The notes: generated from the letters alone by a model not told the origin. A stretch of 64,000 nucleotides of DNA from a bacterium (GCA_021789605.1 JAJYJI010000005.1:21951-85950); one strand, 5' to 3'; positions 27,738 through 39,535 are shown, counted from the stretch's first letter. Program-made: numbers and translations.

Positions 27738-28080
27738 AGCCTCAAGCAAAAGCAGTCGGTCGCGAAAGGCTTAAGCGCCTTTCGAGGAAAGTCCGGGCTC
27801 CGCAGAGCATAACGCCGTTTTATACCGGTGAAGGCGACTTTAAGGAAAGCGCAACAGAAAATATACCGCCGCGTAAAATTAACATTTAATGCGGTAAGGG
27901 TGAAATAGCGAGGTAAGAGCTCACTTGGACATTATGCAAATAATGTTTATGGCAAGCCCCGTTAGGAGCAAGAACAAATAGGAAGGCTTAAGGCTGCTCG
28001 TCTTTTAATGCCTTCGGGTTGTTTGCTAAGAGAAATGACCGTCCTACGACAGAACCCGGCTTATGATTTTGCTTGCGGCT
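27738..28080 (+). ncRNA. rnpB: RNase P RNA, type A
   Basis: Catalytic RNA that matures tRNA 5' ends. Seen: conserved GAGGAAAGTCCGGGCTCC, the AGCGAGGTAAGAGCTCAC block and the 3' ACAGAACCCGGCTTA motif; P1 is formed by AAGCAAAA near the start and TTTTGCTT near the end. It occupies the whole gap between the RNase H gene and lepA. Confidence 0.95.
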
Positions 28081-28100
28081 ACCAATTATTATAAATCCCA

Positions 28101-29906
28101 ATGGAAATAAAAAACATCAGAAACTTTTCTATTATAGCCCATATAGACCATGGGAAATCTACGCTTGCGGACAGGTTTCTGGATTTTACCGGGGCAATCA
28201 CCGAGAGGGAAAAGGTTTCCCAATTTTTAGACAATATGGACCTCGAGCGCGAAAGAGGAATCACCATAAAAGCTCAAACCGTAAGATTAAATTATAATTA
28301 TAACGGCGCGCTTTACACCCTCAATCTTATCGATACTCCGGGACATGTGGATTTTTCCTACGAGGTTTCCAAATCCTTGGCCGCATGCGAAGGCGCGCTT
28401 CTCGTGGTCGATGCCACGCAGGGCGTAGAAGCCCAGACCCTTGCCAATGTTTATATCGCTTCCGATATGAATTTAACAGTCGTTCCGGTTATAAATAAAA
28501 TAGACCTGCCGAGCGCGGACCCGGAAAAGACTAAAAAAGAAATCGAGGAAGTCGTCGGCATAGAAGCAGAAAGCGCCATTTTGGCAAGCGCAAAAGAAGG
28601 CATCGGAATAAAAGAAATACTGGAGGCGGTTATAGATAAAATCCCTCCGCCCAACGGCGATGCGTCTTTCCCCTTAAAAGCCTTGATTTTCGATTCATGG
28701 TTCGATTCATACCAAGGGGTCGTAGCGCTAATAAGGCTCTTTGACGGCAAAGTAGCCCCGGGCGATATTATACTGTTAATGAATTCAAAAGTTTCCTACG
28801 AAGTCCAGAAAGTCGGCGTTTATAATCCCTATATGAAGGAGTTGGACGTCCTCAGCGCCGGAGAGGTCGGGTTTATCATTGCCAACATAAAAGATTCCGG
28901 CAGTTTTAAAATAGGAGATACGATTACTTTAAAGGCTAATCCAGCAAAAGAACCCCTGCCGGATTTTAAAGAACCTAAGCCTATGGTATTCGCAGGCATT
29001 TATCCCATAGATTCCGACGATTATCCCGAACTTAAAGACTCAATAGAAAAACTTAAACTGAACGACCCTTCGTTTTCTTACGAGCCCGAAAACTCCCTTG
29101 CGCTGGGATTTGGTTTTAGATGCGGTTTTTTAGGGCTTCTGCATATGGAAATAATAGTCGAAAGATTAGAAAGGGAATACGGATTAAGCCTTATATCTAC
29201 GTCTCCTACCGTTCTTTATAATATAATTACCGGAACCGGACAGATAAAGCCCGCCCTAAATCCTATGAAATTTCCTCCTTCAAAAGAAATACCCATGCAG
29301 GAAGTTGACCGCATAGAAGAGCCTTTTATCAGGGCAAACATATACGTTCCTTCGGAATTTCTTGGGAAAATAATTAATCTGTGCGTGGAGAAAAGGGGAC
29401 AGCAGGTCGAACTTAAATATATAACCAAAAACAGGGTGCAGCTCGTTTATGAATTGCCTTTATCTGAAATAGTCCTGGATTTTTACGACCAGCTCAAATC
29501 TTTATCCAAGGGTTATGCCTCCTTTGACTATGAATTCAGCGGATACAGGCCTGCCGATATGATAAAGCTTGAAATTTTAGTAAATAAAGAGCCCGTCGAT
29601 GCCTTGTCCGTAATCGTCCACAGGGATAAAGCATACAACCGCGGAAGAAATATCGTGGAAAAATTGAGGACGCTGATACCGAGGCAGATGTTCGAAGTCG
29701 TTCTTCAGGCGCAGATAGGGTCTAAGATTATCGCAAGAGAGGAAATAAAGGCTTTAAGGAAAAACGTCCTTGCCAAATGTTACGGCGGAGACATAACGAG
29801 AAAAAGGAAGCTTTTGGAAAAGCAGAAAGAAGGAAAGAAAAAGATGAAAAATATCGGTTCCGTCGAAATCCCCCAGGAAGCTTTTCTTTCGATATTAAAA
29901 GTCTGA
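28101..29906 (+). CDS. lepA: Elongation factor 4
   Basis: Ribosome-associated GTPase. Seen: G1 [14 protein letters not shown]2/[10 protein letters not shown]3 [13 protein letters not shown]4 NKIDLP, and the LepA-specific C-terminal domain ([53 protein letters not shown]). Length 601 aa is normal. Confidence 0.98.
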   Translation: MEIKNIRNFSIIAHIDHGKSTLADRFLDFTGAITEREKVSQFLDNMDLERERGITIKAQTVRLNYNYNGALYTLNLIDTPGHVDFSYEVSKSLAACEGALLVVDATQGVEAQTLANVYIASDMNLTVVPVINKIDLPSADPEKTKKEIEEVVGIEAESAILASAKEGIGIKEILEAVIDKIPPPNGDASFPLKALIFDSWFDSYQGVVALIRLFDGKVAPGDIILLMNSKVSYEVQKVGVYNPYMKELDVLSAGEVGFIIANIKDSGSFKIGDTITLKANPAKEPLPDFKEPKPMVFAGIYPIDSDDYPELKDSIEKLKLNDPSFSYEPENSLALGFGFRCGFLGLLHMEIIVERLEREYGLSLISTSPTVLYNIITGTGQIKPALNPMKFPPSKEIPMQEVDRIEEPFIRANIYVPSEFLGKIINLCVEKRGQQVELKYITKNRVQLVYELPLSEIVLDFYDQLKSLSKGYASFDYEFSGYRPADMIKLEILVNKEPVDALSVIVHRDKAYNRGRNIVEKLRTLIPRQMFEVVLQAQIGSKIIAREEIKALRKNVLAKCYGGDITRKRKLLEKQKEGKKKMKNIGSVEIPQEAFLSILKV

Positions 29907-30005
29907 CGCCGCGACCCATATATAAAAGTTTATTTATTAGACTTAAAAAAGAAAAATTGATATAATTATAAAGTTTAAAACAAACCGGCCGCTAAAATTT
30001 ATAAT

Positions 30006-30659
30006 ATGGAAAAGCATACTTCTTTATGGGATTATTTTAAGGCAATAATTATAGCTATAATTATTGCCTTAATTTTCAGAACGTTTGTGGTCGAGGCGTT
30101 TAAGATACCTTCCGGCTCTATGGAACCGGCCCTGATACCCGGCGACCATATATTAGTCAATAAATTTACGTACGGTATCCGCTTCCCTTTTATAAATTAC
30201 TATATTCCCGTATCCCGTCCAAAAACCGGACAGGTTATAGTATTTAAATTTCCTTATGCAAGTAAATATAATCTGCACAGGGGAATGGATTTTATCAAAA
30301 GAGTGGTCGGAATTCCGGGCGATAAGATTCAAATAGTCGATAACGTGGTTTATATAAACAACCGCGTATATAAATGCAAATATGCGGTATGGAAATCAAA
30401 AAAAATTTTGCCGGCATACGATTCTCCCAGAGATAACTATGGCCCCGTTACCGTTCCCAAAAATAAACTTTTTGTCATGGGAGACAACAGGGATAACAGT
30501 TTCGATTCGAGATACTGGGGCTTTGTGCCTTATAAAGACGTCGTGGGACGCGCGTTTATGATTTATTTTTCGTGGAATCCGGCAAACCATTTCGATATTT
30601 ATTTCAGGCGTTTTTTTAAAAAGATTCGTTCTTGCCGTTTTAAAAATGAGGTAGGGTGA
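30006..30659 (+). CDS. lepB: Signal peptidase I
   Basis: Membrane serine protease that removes signal peptides. Seen: one N-terminal transmembrane helix (about 11-28), catalytic S38 in KIPSGSMEPAL, catalytic K98 in MDFIKRVVGIPGD, and the MGDNRDNSFDSRYWG box. Length 217 aa. It follows lepA, the arrangement that gave both genes their names. Confidence 0.97.
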   Translation: MEKHTSLWDYFKAIIIAIIIALIFRTFVVEAFKIPSGSMEPALIPGDHILVNKFTYGIRFPFINYYIPVSRPKTGQVIVFKFPYASKYNLHRGMDFIKRVVGIPGDKIQIVDNVVYINNRVYKCKYAVWKSKKILPAYDSPRDNYGPVTVPKNKLFVMGDNRDNSFDSRYWGFVPYKDVVGRAFMIYFSWNPANHFDIYFRRFFKKIRSCRFKNEVG

Positions 30660-30668
30660 TTTGTAATA

Positions 30669-31193
30669 TTGAATTCCGAAATAATATTAAACGATAAAGA
30701 AACCTCTTTTGTCCTGAACGGCTTTATAAACGATATTTTAACGTCGAAGATTAATTTCCGCAATACGGCTATAATAGGAATAAAGAACGGGGGCGTTCCT
30801 TTGGCCGGATTAATAAAAAAGGCTGTTTCCGAAAATCTTAAGATAGAATGCGAAATAGGGTATGTTGATATGACGCTTTACAGGGACGACCCTTTTGCCG
30901 TCAAAAAATCTTCTAATGCTACGGAATTGCCTTTCGATATAAATAATAAAGAAATTATACTCGTCGACGACGTTATAAGCAGCGGCAGAACAGTAAGGGC
31001 ATCCATAGACCAGATTTTTGATTTTGGAAGACCCGGTAAAATAAAGCTTGCCGTTTTTATCGATAAAGGCGGAAGAGAATTGCCGATTTGCCCTGATTTT
31101 ACAGGTAAAAAAATAAAAACGGGCAAAAAGGAAATAATACGCGTAGATGTTTTGAACAAAGAAAAGTTCGTAGAAAAAATAATTAAAAAATAA
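30669..31193 (+). CDS. pyrR: PyrR pyrimidine regulator/uracil PRTase
   Basis: Bifunctional protein family: pyr mRNA-binding attenuator and uracil phosphoribosyltransferase. Seen: PRPP-binding VDDVISSGRTVRA and the dimer/substrate strand YVDMTLYRDDP. Length 174 aa is typical. It precedes pyrB-pyrC-carA-carB and presumably controls them. I did not find a confident PyrR attenuator before pyrB, which starts only 20 bases downstream, so any leader would lie upstream. Confidence 0.95.
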   Translation: MNSEIILNDKETSFVLNGFINDILTSKINFRNTAIIGIKNGGVPLAGLIKKAVSENLKIECEIGYVDMTLYRDDPFAVKKSSNATELPFDINNKEIILVDDVISSGRTVRASIDQIFDFGRPGKIKLAVFIDKGGRELPICPDFTGKKIKTGKKEIIRVDVLNKEKFVEKIIKK

Positions 31194-31212
31194 TATAAAA
31201 TATATTATAATA

Positions 31213-32145
31213 ATGGCCTTTAATAAAAAAGACCTCATTTCCATTAACGAACTTACCGCATCCGATATTCGCTATTTTATAGAAACCGCCAAAGAATTTA
31301 AAAAAATATCGTTAAAGGACATTAAAAAAGTTCCGACTCTCAGAGGAAAAACAGTCGTAAATATTTTTTACGAACCTTCTACGCGCACGCGGTCGTCCTT
31401 CGAAATTGCGCAGAAGCGGCTTAGCGCCGATTCTTTAAGCATAGCCGTTTCGCAAAGTTCCGTAGTCAAAGGGGAAAGCCTGAAAGATACCATACTGAAT
31501 CTGGAATCTATGAAGCCGGATGCCTTTGTTATAAGGCATAACGAATCTGGTGCGGCATATTTTATATCTAAATGCACAAGGGCTTCCGTTTTAAACGCCG
31601 GAGACGGGATAAACGAACATCCGACGCAGTGCCTTTTGGATATTATGACGGTTAAGGAAGAAAAAAATAATATCGGGTCGCTTAAGGTGTCTATTATAGG
31701 CGACATATATCATTCTAGAGTAGCAAGGTCGGATATTTACGGTTTTTCTAAATTAGGAGCCGACGTTTATTTATATGGGCCGCATTCTTTACTGCCAAGG
31801 CCGGAGGTTTTGCTTAAGAACGTAAGGATAGCGGAAAGCATGGAGGAAGCGGTTAAGAATGCCGACGTAATAATAATGTTAAGAATACAAAAAGAAAGGG
31901 CGAGCTATTATTTTATACCGTCTATCGAAGAATACAGGAATTTCTTCCAGTTAACGCCCTCTCTTTTGTCTTTGGCGGCAAAAGGCGTTACGGTTCTTCA
32001 TCCGGGACCGGTAAACAGAGACGTAGAAATAGCCGGCAGTATAATAGACGGCAACAGGACGCGTATTTTCAAGCAGGTCGAGAACGGCGTAGCGGTAAGA
32101 ATGGCCTGCCTTTATATTTTACTCGGCTATCAGAAAAATAATTAA
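31213..32145 (+). CDS. pyrB: Aspartate carbamoyltransferase catalytic chain
   Basis: Condenses carbamoyl phosphate and aspartate in pyrimidine synthesis. Seen: carbamoyl-phosphate loop FYEPSTRTRSSFE, NAGDGINEHPTQCLLD, GDIYHSRVARSD and HPGPVNRDVEI. Length 310 aa is normal for the catalytic chain. No pyrI regulatory chain is next to it. Confidence 0.97.
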   Translation: MAFNKKDLISINELTASDIRYFIETAKEFKKISLKDIKKVPTLRGKTVVNIFYEPSTRTRSSFEIAQKRLSADSLSIAVSQSSVVKGESLKDTILNLESMKPDAFVIRHNESGAAYFISKCTRASVLNAGDGINEHPTQCLLDIMTVKEEKNNIGSLKVSIIGDIYHSRVARSDIYGFSKLGADVYLYGPHSLLPRPEVLLKNVRIAESMEEAVKNADVIIMLRIQKERASYYFIPSIEEYRNFFQLTPSLLSLAAKGVTVLHPGPVNRDVEIAGSIIDGNRTRIFKQVENGVAVRMACLYILLGYQKNN

Positions 32146-32179
32146 ATTAAATTTATAAATATAAAATAATTATTCCATA

Positions 32180-33460
32180 ATGCAAAAGCTTCTTATAAAA
32201 AACGGCATAGCCGTCGACCCCCTTACGAAAACTAAAGTAAGAAGGGATATTTACGCTGAAGGCGGAATAATAAAAGATATGCCTTCCGGACAAAAAATTA
32301 ACGGCGCGAAAATTTTAGACGCCCAAGGTTCCGCGGTTTTTCCGGGTTTAATAGATATGCACGTTCATTTAAGGGAACCCGGATTCGAATATAAAGAAAC
32401 CCTAAAATCCGGAATGAACGCGGCTGTCGCCGGCGGTTTTACTTCCGTCTGCTGTATGCCGAATACCAATCCCGTAAACGATTCCAAGACCGTAACAAGA
32501 TTTTTGCTCGATAAAGCAAAAAGCCTCGAACTGATAAATCTATTCCCGATAGGCGCTATATCCAAAGGACTTCAGGGCTCGTCCCTTTCAAACATCGGGG
32601 AATTAAAAGAATCCGGCGCAGTCGCCTTGAGCGACGACGGTAATCCGGTGGAAGACTCCGCGCTTATGGGAAGGGCGCTTTTATATGCCCGCACTTTTAA
32701 TTTGCCGGTAATTTCGCACAGCGAAGATATTAAACTGCGGGGCAAAGGGTCGGTTAACGAGGGGATTATGTCGGAGCATCTCGGAGTAGTCGGAATACCT
32801 AGCGTTGCCGAAGAAATCGGCGTTTCGAGAGACGTTATGCTTGCAGGATATTACGGCGTAAAAGTCCATATCGCCCATGTTTCTACAAGCGGTTCGGTCG
32901 ATATAATAAGAACGGCAAAAGCGGCCGGTATAAATATTACATGCGAAACATGTCCGCACTATTTTTCGCTTACCGAAGACGCCCTGCTTAATTATAATAC
33001 CTATGCAAAAATGAACCCCCCCTTAAGGACGGGTAAAGACGTCGCGGCCATAATCGAAGGGTTAGCCGACGGGACAATCGACGCAATAGCTTCCGACCAC
33101 GCCCCTCACAGCGAAGACGAAAAGAATACGACCTTAGACGCGGCGCCGTTCGGAATTATAGGACTTCAGACCTCGCTCCCTTTAACTTTAAGGCTTTATT
33201 ACCTGAAAAAAATATCGCTTTTGGACATAGCCGGACTTATGTCTCTTAATCCCGCAAAAATTTTAAATCTGGGGAAAAGAGGCTCTTTGCAAAATGGATT
33301 TACAGCCGATATTACAGTAATAGACCTTAAAAAAGAGTGGATATTTACGGAAAATAAAATTAAATCATTAAGCAAAAATTCGCCGTTTATAGGGGAAAAA
33401 TTCAAAGGAATCGCCACGCATGTCGCCTTAGGCGGAAATTTAATAGAAGCAAATCCATAA
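32180..33460 (+). CDS. pyrC: Dihydroorotase
   Basis: Zinc amidohydrolase that cyclises carbamoyl aspartate. Seen: metal motif DMHVHLREPGFEYKET, CMPNTNPV, the HSED and HIAHVST histidines and catalytic Asp in IASDHAPHSEDEK. Length 426 aa marks the class I (PyrC/AllB-like) type usually paired with PyrB. Confidence 0.96.
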   Translation: MQKLLIKNGIAVDPLTKTKVRRDIYAEGGIIKDMPSGQKINGAKILDAQGSAVFPGLIDMHVHLREPGFEYKETLKSGMNAAVAGGFTSVCCMPNTNPVNDSKTVTRFLLDKAKSLELINLFPIGAISKGLQGSSLSNIGELKESGAVALSDDGNPVEDSALMGRALLYARTFNLPVISHSEDIKLRGKGSVNEGIMSEHLGVVGIPSVAEEIGVSRDVMLAGYYGVKVHIAHVSTSGSVDIIRTAKAAGINITCETCPHYFSLTEDALLNYNTYAKMNPPLRTGKDVAAIIEGLADGTIDAIASDHAPHSEDEKNTTLDAAPFGIIGLQTSLPLTLRLYYLKKISLLDIAGLMSLNPAKILNLGKRGSLQNGFTADITVIDLKKEWIFTENKIKSLSKNSPFIGEKFKGIATHVALGGNLIEANP

Positions 33461-33491
33461 TTTAATCAAACAATATAAATATTATAAGGAC

Positions 33492-34604
33492 ATGGCGGGT
33501 TCAAAAAAAGAAAAAGCCGTATTAATGCTGGATGACGGCAGCTATTACGAAGGATTTTACGAAGGGCGGACAATAGAATCCGGCGGCGAAGCAGTATTTA
33601 ATACGGCAATGAACGGATATCAGGAATTGATTACCGACCCGTCTTACGACGGACAGGTAGTCGTAATGACGTATCCTATGATAGGCAACTACGGAATAAA
33701 CGATTTGGATTTCGAATCCCAAAACGTATGGGTCTCGGGTCTTATCGTAAAAAACTACGCCGAAAAATTTTCGCATCACAGCGCTTCAAAAAGCCTCGCG
33801 GAGTTTGTCAACGCTTTCGGACGCCCTTTGATATCCGGCATAGACACGAGGCACGTAACTATTTTACTAAGAGACGGGGGGCAGTTAAACGCATATATCG
33901 CCCCGAAAGAAGCCGGAATTGCCCACATAAGGAAAAAATTAGATTTATTGCCCAAAATGGAGGGACTAAATTTGGTTCCAAACGTTTCGACCGCTCTCCC
34001 TTACGAAAAGAAAGTCGAATCCCCTGAGTTCAGGGTAACGGTGATAGATTACGGCGTAAAATTAAACACCCTTAGATGTTTGAACGGGCTTAAAGCCGAC
34101 GTTGCCGTGGCGCCCCATAATTTTTCTAAACGGGAAATAATGAATACCGAACCCGACGGAATTCTTTTATCCAACGGTCCCGGCGACCCGAAAACCATGG
34201 CGGAAGAAATAGAAACATTAAAAAGCCTGCTTGGCGAAAGGCCGGTTTTCGGCATTTGCCTGGGACATCAACTGCTTTCTTTGGCTCTCGGTTTCGATAC
34301 TTATAAGCTGAAATTCGGACATCACGGAATAAATCAGCCCGTAAAAAATATTTGCACGGGAGAAATAGAGATTACGTCTCAAAATCACGGTTTTTGCGTC
34401 GATATGCTTAAGGCGGGCGCGGATAACGCAAAAAATACAAGGCTTACGCATATCAATCTTAACGATAATACCGTCGAAGGCATTAAAAACGATGAGCTTA
34501 AAGCTTTTTCGGTTCAATATCATCCCGAAAGTTCTCCGGGACCCAGGGATTCGAGATATCTTTTTGCGGAATTTAAAGATTTGTGTTTAAATAATAAAAA
34601 ATGA
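33492..34604 (+). CDS. carA: Carbamoyl-phosphate synthase small chain
   Basis: Glutaminase subunit supplying ammonia to CarB. Seen: N-terminal YEGFYEGRTIESGGEAVFNTAMNGYQE, nucleophile motif FGICLGHQLLSLALG and HPESSPGPRDS with the catalytic His/Glu. Length 370 aa. The last four bases overlap the next gene (ATGA). Confidence 0.97.
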   Translation: MAGSKKEKAVLMLDDGSYYEGFYEGRTIESGGEAVFNTAMNGYQELITDPSYDGQVVVMTYPMIGNYGINDLDFESQNVWVSGLIVKNYAEKFSHHSASKSLAEFVNAFGRPLISGIDTRHVTILLRDGGQLNAYIAPKEAGIAHIRKKLDLLPKMEGLNLVPNVSTALPYEKKVESPEFRVTVIDYGVKLNTLRCLNGLKADVAVAPHNFSKREIMNTEPDGILLSNGPGDPKTMAEEIETLKSLLGERPVFGICLGHQLLSLALGFDTYKLKFGHHGINQPVKNICTGEIEITSQNHGFCVDMLKAGADNAKNTRLTHINLNDNTVEGIKNDELKAFSVQYHPESSPGPRDSRYLFAEFKDLCLNNKK

Positions 34605-35554
34605 AATCGAAGCCTGTTCCGTCCTATCTGACTATTTCAAATAGCGAATTTATAGCAAAAATAGACGGGCTTTACGAATTGTCGGAAAATTGCGGACTTT
34701 GCCCCCGCAAATGCGGGGCTAAAAGGTTAAAAGGCGAAAAAGGCCTGTGCGGTGCGGCGGACAAATTAAAGATAGCAAGCATAAACCTGCATTTCGGGGA
34801 AGAACCCCCGATATCCGGCAAAACCGGTTCCGGAACCGTATTTTTTAGCGGCTGTTCTTTAAAATGCAAATTTTGCCAGAACTATCCTATAAGCAGGTTT
34901 TGCGTCGGAAATATTTACGATGCTTCCGAGCTTGCCGGCGGAATGATTAAACTGCAGGAAAAAGGCGCCTGCAATATTAATCTGGTATCGTCCGCGCATT
35001 ATATGCCTTTTGTGGCGGAAGCGATTTATTTGGCAAAAGAGCAGGGATTAAAAATTCCAATAGTATATAATAGTTCCGGCTATGAAGAAGAAAAACTGCT
35101 CGCTTTTTTGGACAAAATTATAGACATATATCTTCCGGATATAAAATATTCCGACGATAGATATGCCTTAAAATATTCAGGGGCGCCCGATTACGTCGGC
35201 GTCAACAGAAAAGCGTTAAAAGTTATGTACGGGCAGGTGGGAGAACTTATCGTGGATAAAAACGGGAAAGCCGTCCGCGGCCTTTTGATAAGGCATCTTG
35301 TATTGCCGGAAGGCATAAGCGGCTCTGCGGATTCTTTCGAGTATATAGGACGCGCTCTCGGCGATAACGTGCCCATAAGCCTTATGAACCAGTATTTTCC
35401 GGCGTATAAAGCCGCGTATGATTCTAAAATCAACAGAAAAATTACCGATGACGAATATTTAGACGCCGTAAAGGAAATAATCCGTATGAATTTAACGGGG
35501 TTTTTTCAGCGCAGCGATAATTTAGACATAGACAATATGTACGGTTTAATTTAA
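34601..35554 (+). CDS. PflX-like radical SAM protein
   Basis: Radical SAM protein of the COG1313 (pyruvate formate-lyase activase-related) group. Seen: an N-terminal cysteine cluster (C31, C34, C38, C50: CGLCPRKCG...GLCG), then the SAM/4Fe-4S motif at C85, C89, C92 (SGCSLKCKFCQN). Length 317 aa. It overlaps carA by four bases and precedes carB, so it is transcribed in the pyrimidine operon although no pyrimidine step needs such an enzyme. Substrate unknown; no formate-lyase-like glycyl radical enzyme is visible here. Confidence 0.85.
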   Translation: MKSKPVPSYLTISNSEFIAKIDGLYELSENCGLCPRKCGAKRLKGEKGLCGAADKLKIASINLHFGEEPPISGKTGSGTVFFSGCSLKCKFCQNYPISRFCVGNIYDASELAGGMIKLQEKGACNINLVSSAHYMPFVAEAIYLAKEQGLKIPIVYNSSGYEEEKLLAFLDKIIDIYLPDIKYSDDRYALKYSGAPDYVGVNRKALKVMYGQVGELIVDKNGKAVRGLLIRHLVLPEGISGSADSFEYIGRALGDNVPISLMNQYFPAYKAAYDSKINRKITDDEYLDAVKEIIRMNLTGFFQRSDNLDIDNMYGLI

Positions 35555-35583
35555 TAAACATTAATATATAAAAAAATAAATAT

Positions 35584-38500
35584 ATGCCTAAAAGGACCGA
35601 TATTAAAAAAATCTTAATAATAGGTTCCGGCCCTATAATTATCGGACAGGCCGCGGAATTCGATTATTCCGGCACTCAGGGGGCAAAAGCGTTAGCCGAG
35701 GAAGGCTATGAAGTCGTCCTCGTAAATTCCAATCCGGCTACGATAATGACCGACCCGGATTATGCCTATAAAACATACGTAGAGCCGCTTACCAAGGATT
35801 TTCTCGCCAAAATTATAGAAAAAGAAAAACCTGACAGCATAATTCCCACTTTAGGCGGGCAGACCGCGCTTAACATAACGCTGGAACTTTACGACGCAGG
35901 AGTTATACAAAAATACGGCATAAACGTTCTGGGCGCAAACATAGATGCGATAAAAAAAGCCGAAGACAGGGAATATTTTAAAAAAAGCATGGAAAAGATA
36001 GGAGTTCCGGTCCTGCAGGGCGGTTTTGCGACCAATATGAACGAAGCGTACGAGGTTCAAAAGAGCATAGGTTTCCCGGTAATAGTAAGGCCTTCCTTTA
36101 CTCTCGGCGGAACCGGCGGAGGCATAGCCTACAATATCTTTGAATTTGGGGAAATCGCCTTAAGCGGTATAAACGCAAGCCCCATTTCGGAAATATTAAT
36201 AGAAAAGTCGGCTATCGGCTTTAAAGAAGTGGAACTTGAGGTCATGACGGATAAAAACAAAAATACAATTATAATATGCTCCATAGAAAATTTCGACCCT
36301 ATGGGGATACACACCGGAGATTCCATTACTATTGCCCCGGTGCAGACCCTTACGGATAAAGACTTGCAGAAACTTCGCGATTATTCGATAAAAATAATGG
36401 GCGAGATAGGGGTAGAAACGGGCGGGTCAAATATTCAATTCGCTCTAGACCCATGCTCCGACGCGGCATATGTTATAGAGATGAATCCAAGAGTTTCGAG
36501 AAGCTCCAGTTTAGCGTCGAAGGCGACCGGTTTCGCCATAGCAAAAATTGCGGCTAAGCTTGCGGTCGGTTATACTTTGGATGAAATTACCAACGATATT
36601 ACCAAAAAAACGCTTGCATGTTTCGAGCCTTCCATAGATTACGTAGTTACTAAAATACCGAGGTTTACGTTTGAAAAATTTCCTCAGACTGACAATACCC
36701 TTACGACACATATGAAGTCGGTCGGCGAAGTAATGGCGATAGGCAGAACGTTTTGCGAGTCGGTTCAAAAAGCGGCGAGGTCTTTAGAAGACGGTTATTA
36801 CGGAATAGAATCGCTTTACGGATTAGATTTATCCTACGGCGTTTGCGGCATCCCGGAAAAGAAGCACGATTTCGAGATAATAAAAGAAGAAATAAAGTCT
36901 TTAATAAAAAATAACGATTACAGGAGGCTTTTATTAATAACCGACGCTTTAAGGATAAATTTTACGCCATGCGAAATCAATGAGTTTTCCAAGATAGATA
37001 TATGGTTCCTTGAACAAATCAAACTTATAACAGACCATGAAAAAAAATTATTTTTCGCCGAAAATCCGGCTGAAGACGCAGAGCTTATAAAGCTGTCGAA
37101 GGAAATGGGCTTTTCGAACAGAATTATAGCAAAAATAATAACCAGAAAAAAAAACGGGGAACATATTTCGCCGGAAGAATATTTTAGAAAAGACCCGGAT
37201 ACGCTGTCTTTAATAGAAAAAACGGAAAAAGCCATAGAAGAAACATGCAAAAAAAATATTATTTCGAGAGTCTATAAAAAAGTCGATACCTGCGCCGCGG
37301 AATTTGAAGCGGCTACGCCCTACATGTATTCGTCTTACGATAAATTTAACGAAATAGAACCGGTTGAAGACAAAAAAGTGATTATACTTGGAAGCGGACC
37401 AAACAGGATAGGGCAGGGAATAGAATTCGACTACTGCTGCGTCCACTGTTCCTTCGCTTTAAAAGAAAATAATTATTCGTCCATTATGATTAACTGCAAT
37501 CCCGAAACCGTTTCCACGGACTACGATACGTCCTCGAGGCTTTATTTCGAGCCTTTGACTTTCGAAGACGCGTCGGCGGTATGCGAGGCGGAAGGAAATC
37601 CTCCCGTAATACTGCAATTCGGGGGACAAACGCCGCTTAAACTTGCTAAAAAATTCGATTCTAAAGGTATCAGAATACTGGGCACCCCATTTAAATATAT
37701 CGACATAGCGGAAGACAGGGAAAAGTTTAAAAATATTATAGAAAAGCTCAATCTTTTACAGCCGGAAAGTTCTATGGCGTTTAACGACGAAGAAATTTAC
37801 GAAAAAGCAGGCGCCATAGGGTTCCCGGTATTATTGAGGCCTTCTTACGTTCTCGGCGGAAGGGCTATGGAGATAATTTACAACGAAAGCGGTTTGCTTT
37901 CATACATTAAAAAGATACTTAAACAGGATATTTCCTTCCCTATACTTATAGACAAATTCCTCGAAGACGCGATAGAGGTCGATGCCGATGCATTAAGCGA
38001 CGGCGAATCCGTATACATTGCCGGAATAATGGAGCATATAGAAGAAGCGGGAGTCCATTCCGGCGACAGCGCCTGTTCTTTGCCGGCGTTTTCTTTGGCG
38101 GAAGGCGCGGTGGAAAAAATAAAAGATATCACGGAGATAATATGCCGCGAATTTCATGTCAAAGGGCTTATCAATATTCAGTACGCCGTAAAAAACAATG
38201 AAATCTACATAATAGAAGTTAATCCCAGGGCGTCTAGAACCGTTCCCTTTGTAAGCAAAGCCACTGGAGTTCCCGTCGCAAAACTCGCGACCAAGGTTCT
38301 ACTCGGAGAAAAAATCGGAGCTTTCGGGCTCGGAAGGTCTTTTAGCATTAATTATTTTTGCGTTAAAGAAGCGGTATTTCCATTTTCTAAATTTTCCAAC
38401 GTCGACCCTATGCTTGGACCGGAAATGAGGTCGACCGGGGAAGTAATGGGAATAGACGTAAATTTCGGCATGGCTTACGCAAAATCACAGATTGCCGCCG

Positions 38501-38928
38501 GACAAAATCTTCCGCTATCCGGGAACGTGCTTATAAGCGTAAAAGACGAGGATAAAAAACATCTGAACGGCTTATGCAAGTCATTGACGGATATGGGCTT
38601 AAACATAGTTGCGACTAAAGGAACCTCGGAATATTTAAACGGAATCGGCATTAAAAATAAAAAAATAAATAAATATAAAGAAGGAAGGCCGCATATAATA
38701 GACGCGCTAAAGAACAAAGAAATTTCCATGATTTTCAATACGCCGAGGGGAATGAAATCCCTTGAAGATTCTTATGCGATAAGAAGAAGCGCCATAGAAT
38801 TTTCCCTGCCCTATTTTACCACCATAAGGGGCGCGACCGCCGCATGCATGGCGATAAGGGCGCTTAAGGAAAATAATTTGTCGGTAAACGCGTTGCAGGA
38901 TTATTATAAAAACATATATAAAACATAA
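35584..38928 (+). CDS. carB: Carbamoyl-phosphate synthase large chain
   Basis: Makes carbamoyl phosphate for pyrimidines and arginine. Seen: two homologous ATP-grasp halves starting [20 protein letters not shown] and [56 protein letters not shown] and [18 protein letters not shown], and a C-terminal MGS-like regulatory domain with NTPRG. Length 1114 aa, slightly longer than the usual 1060-1080. Confidence 0.98.
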   Translation: MPKRTDIKKILIIGSGPIIIGQAAEFDYSGTQGAKALAEEGYEVVLVNSNPATIMTDPDYAYKTYVEPLTKDFLAKIIEKEKPDSIIPTLGGQTALNITLELYDAGVIQKYGINVLGANIDAIKKAEDREYFKKSMEKIGVPVLQGGFATNMNEAYEVQKSIGFPVIVRPSFTLGGTGGGIAYNIFEFGEIALSGINASPISEILIEKSAIGFKEVELEVMTDKNKNTIIICSIENFDPMGIHTGDSITIAPVQTLTDKDLQKLRDYSIKIMGEIGVETGGSNIQFALDPCSDAAYVIEMNPRVSRSSSLASKATGFAIAKIAAKLAVGYTLDEITNDITKKTLACFEPSIDYVVTKIPRFTFEKFPQTDNTLTTHMKSVGEVMAIGRTFCESVQKAARSLEDGYYGIESLYGLDLSYGVCGIPEKKHDFEIIKEEIKSLIKNNDYRRLLLITDALRINFTPCEINEFSKIDIWFLEQIKLITDHEKKLFFAENPAEDAELIKLSKEMGFSNRIIAKIITRKKNGEHISPEEYFRKDPDTLSLIEKTEKAIEETCKKNIISRVYKKVDTCAAEFEAATPYMYSSYDKFNEIEPVEDKKVIILGSGPNRIGQGIEFDYCCVHCSFALKENNYSSIMINCNPETVSTDYDTSSRLYFEPLTFEDASAVCEAEGNPPVILQFGGQTPLKLAKKFDSKGIRILGTPFKYIDIAEDREKFKNIIEKLNLLQPESSMAFNDEEIYEKAGAIGFPVLLRPSYVLGGRAMEIIYNESGLLSYIKKILKQDISFPILIDKFLEDAIEVDADALSDGESVYIAGIMEHIEEAGVHSGDSACSLPAFSLAEGAVEKIKDITEIICREFHVKGLINIQYAVKNNEIYIIEVNPRASRTVPFVSKATGVPVAKLATKVLLGEKIGAFGLGRSFSINYFCVKEAVFPFSKFSNVDPMLGPEMRSTGEVMGIDVNFGMAYAKSQIAAGQNLPLSGNVLISVKDEDKKHLNGLCKSLTDMGLNIVATKGTSEYLNGIGIKNKKINKYKEGRPHIIDALKNKEISMIFNTPRGMKSLEDSYAIRRSAIEFSLPYFTTIRGATAACMAIRALKENNLSVNALQDYYKNIYKT

Positions 38929-38979
38929 TTGTTAATTATAATATTACGGGATTAACAAAGATTTACGGAGGTAATTATA

Positions 38980-39465
38980 TTGGCGGATAACGAAAAAGCT
39001 TTTTATATAACGAAAGAAGGCTACGAAAATTTAGTCAAAGAGTTAAAGCGGTTAAAGTCGGTCGATAGGCCGGCAAACATTAAGGCGATAGAAGAAGCAA
39101 TCGCGCACGGGGATTTATCAGAAAATGCCGAATATCATTCAGCGAAAGAAAAACAAAGTTTTTTGCAGGGCAAAATAATAGAACTGGAAGATAAAATAGC
39201 CCGCGCACAGGTAATAGACGTTTCTAAAATCTGCGAAGAAAAGGTCGTATTCGGCGCAAAAGTAAAACTTTTAGATTTAATTGCCGACAGGGAAGTTTCC
39301 TATCAGATAGTCGGAGATACCGAGTCCGATATAAAAGCAGGAAAAATATCGATAGGCTCTCCCATAGCCAAAGCTCTTATAGGCAAGAGCGCCGGAGACG
39401 AAGTGTCCATAAAGGTTCCTAACGGCGTCAAAGAGTTTGAGATTCTTGACATAAGGTATGCTTAG
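38980..39465 (+). CDS. greA: Transcription elongation factor GreA
   Basis: Rescues backtracked RNA polymerase. Seen: N-terminal coiled coil with YITKEGYENLVKELKRLKSVDRP, the acidic tip AHGDLSENAEYHSAKEKQ and C-terminal FKBP-like VVFGAKVKLLDL...GKSAGDEVSIKVPNG. Length 161 aa. Starts with TTG after ACGGAGG. Confidence 0.97.
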   Translation: MADNEKAFYITKEGYENLVKELKRLKSVDRPANIKAIEEAIAHGDLSENAEYHSAKEKQSFLQGKIIELEDKIARAQVIDVSKICEEKVVFGAKVKLLDLIADREVSYQIVGDTESDIKAGKISIGSPIAKALIGKSAGDEVSIKVPNGVKEFEILDIRYA

Positions 39466-39535
39466 ATAGTATAATAAACTTAGATATGCGCATGTTTAGA
39501 AGAGCGCGCCAAATTCATTAAATCGGAGGATTGTC

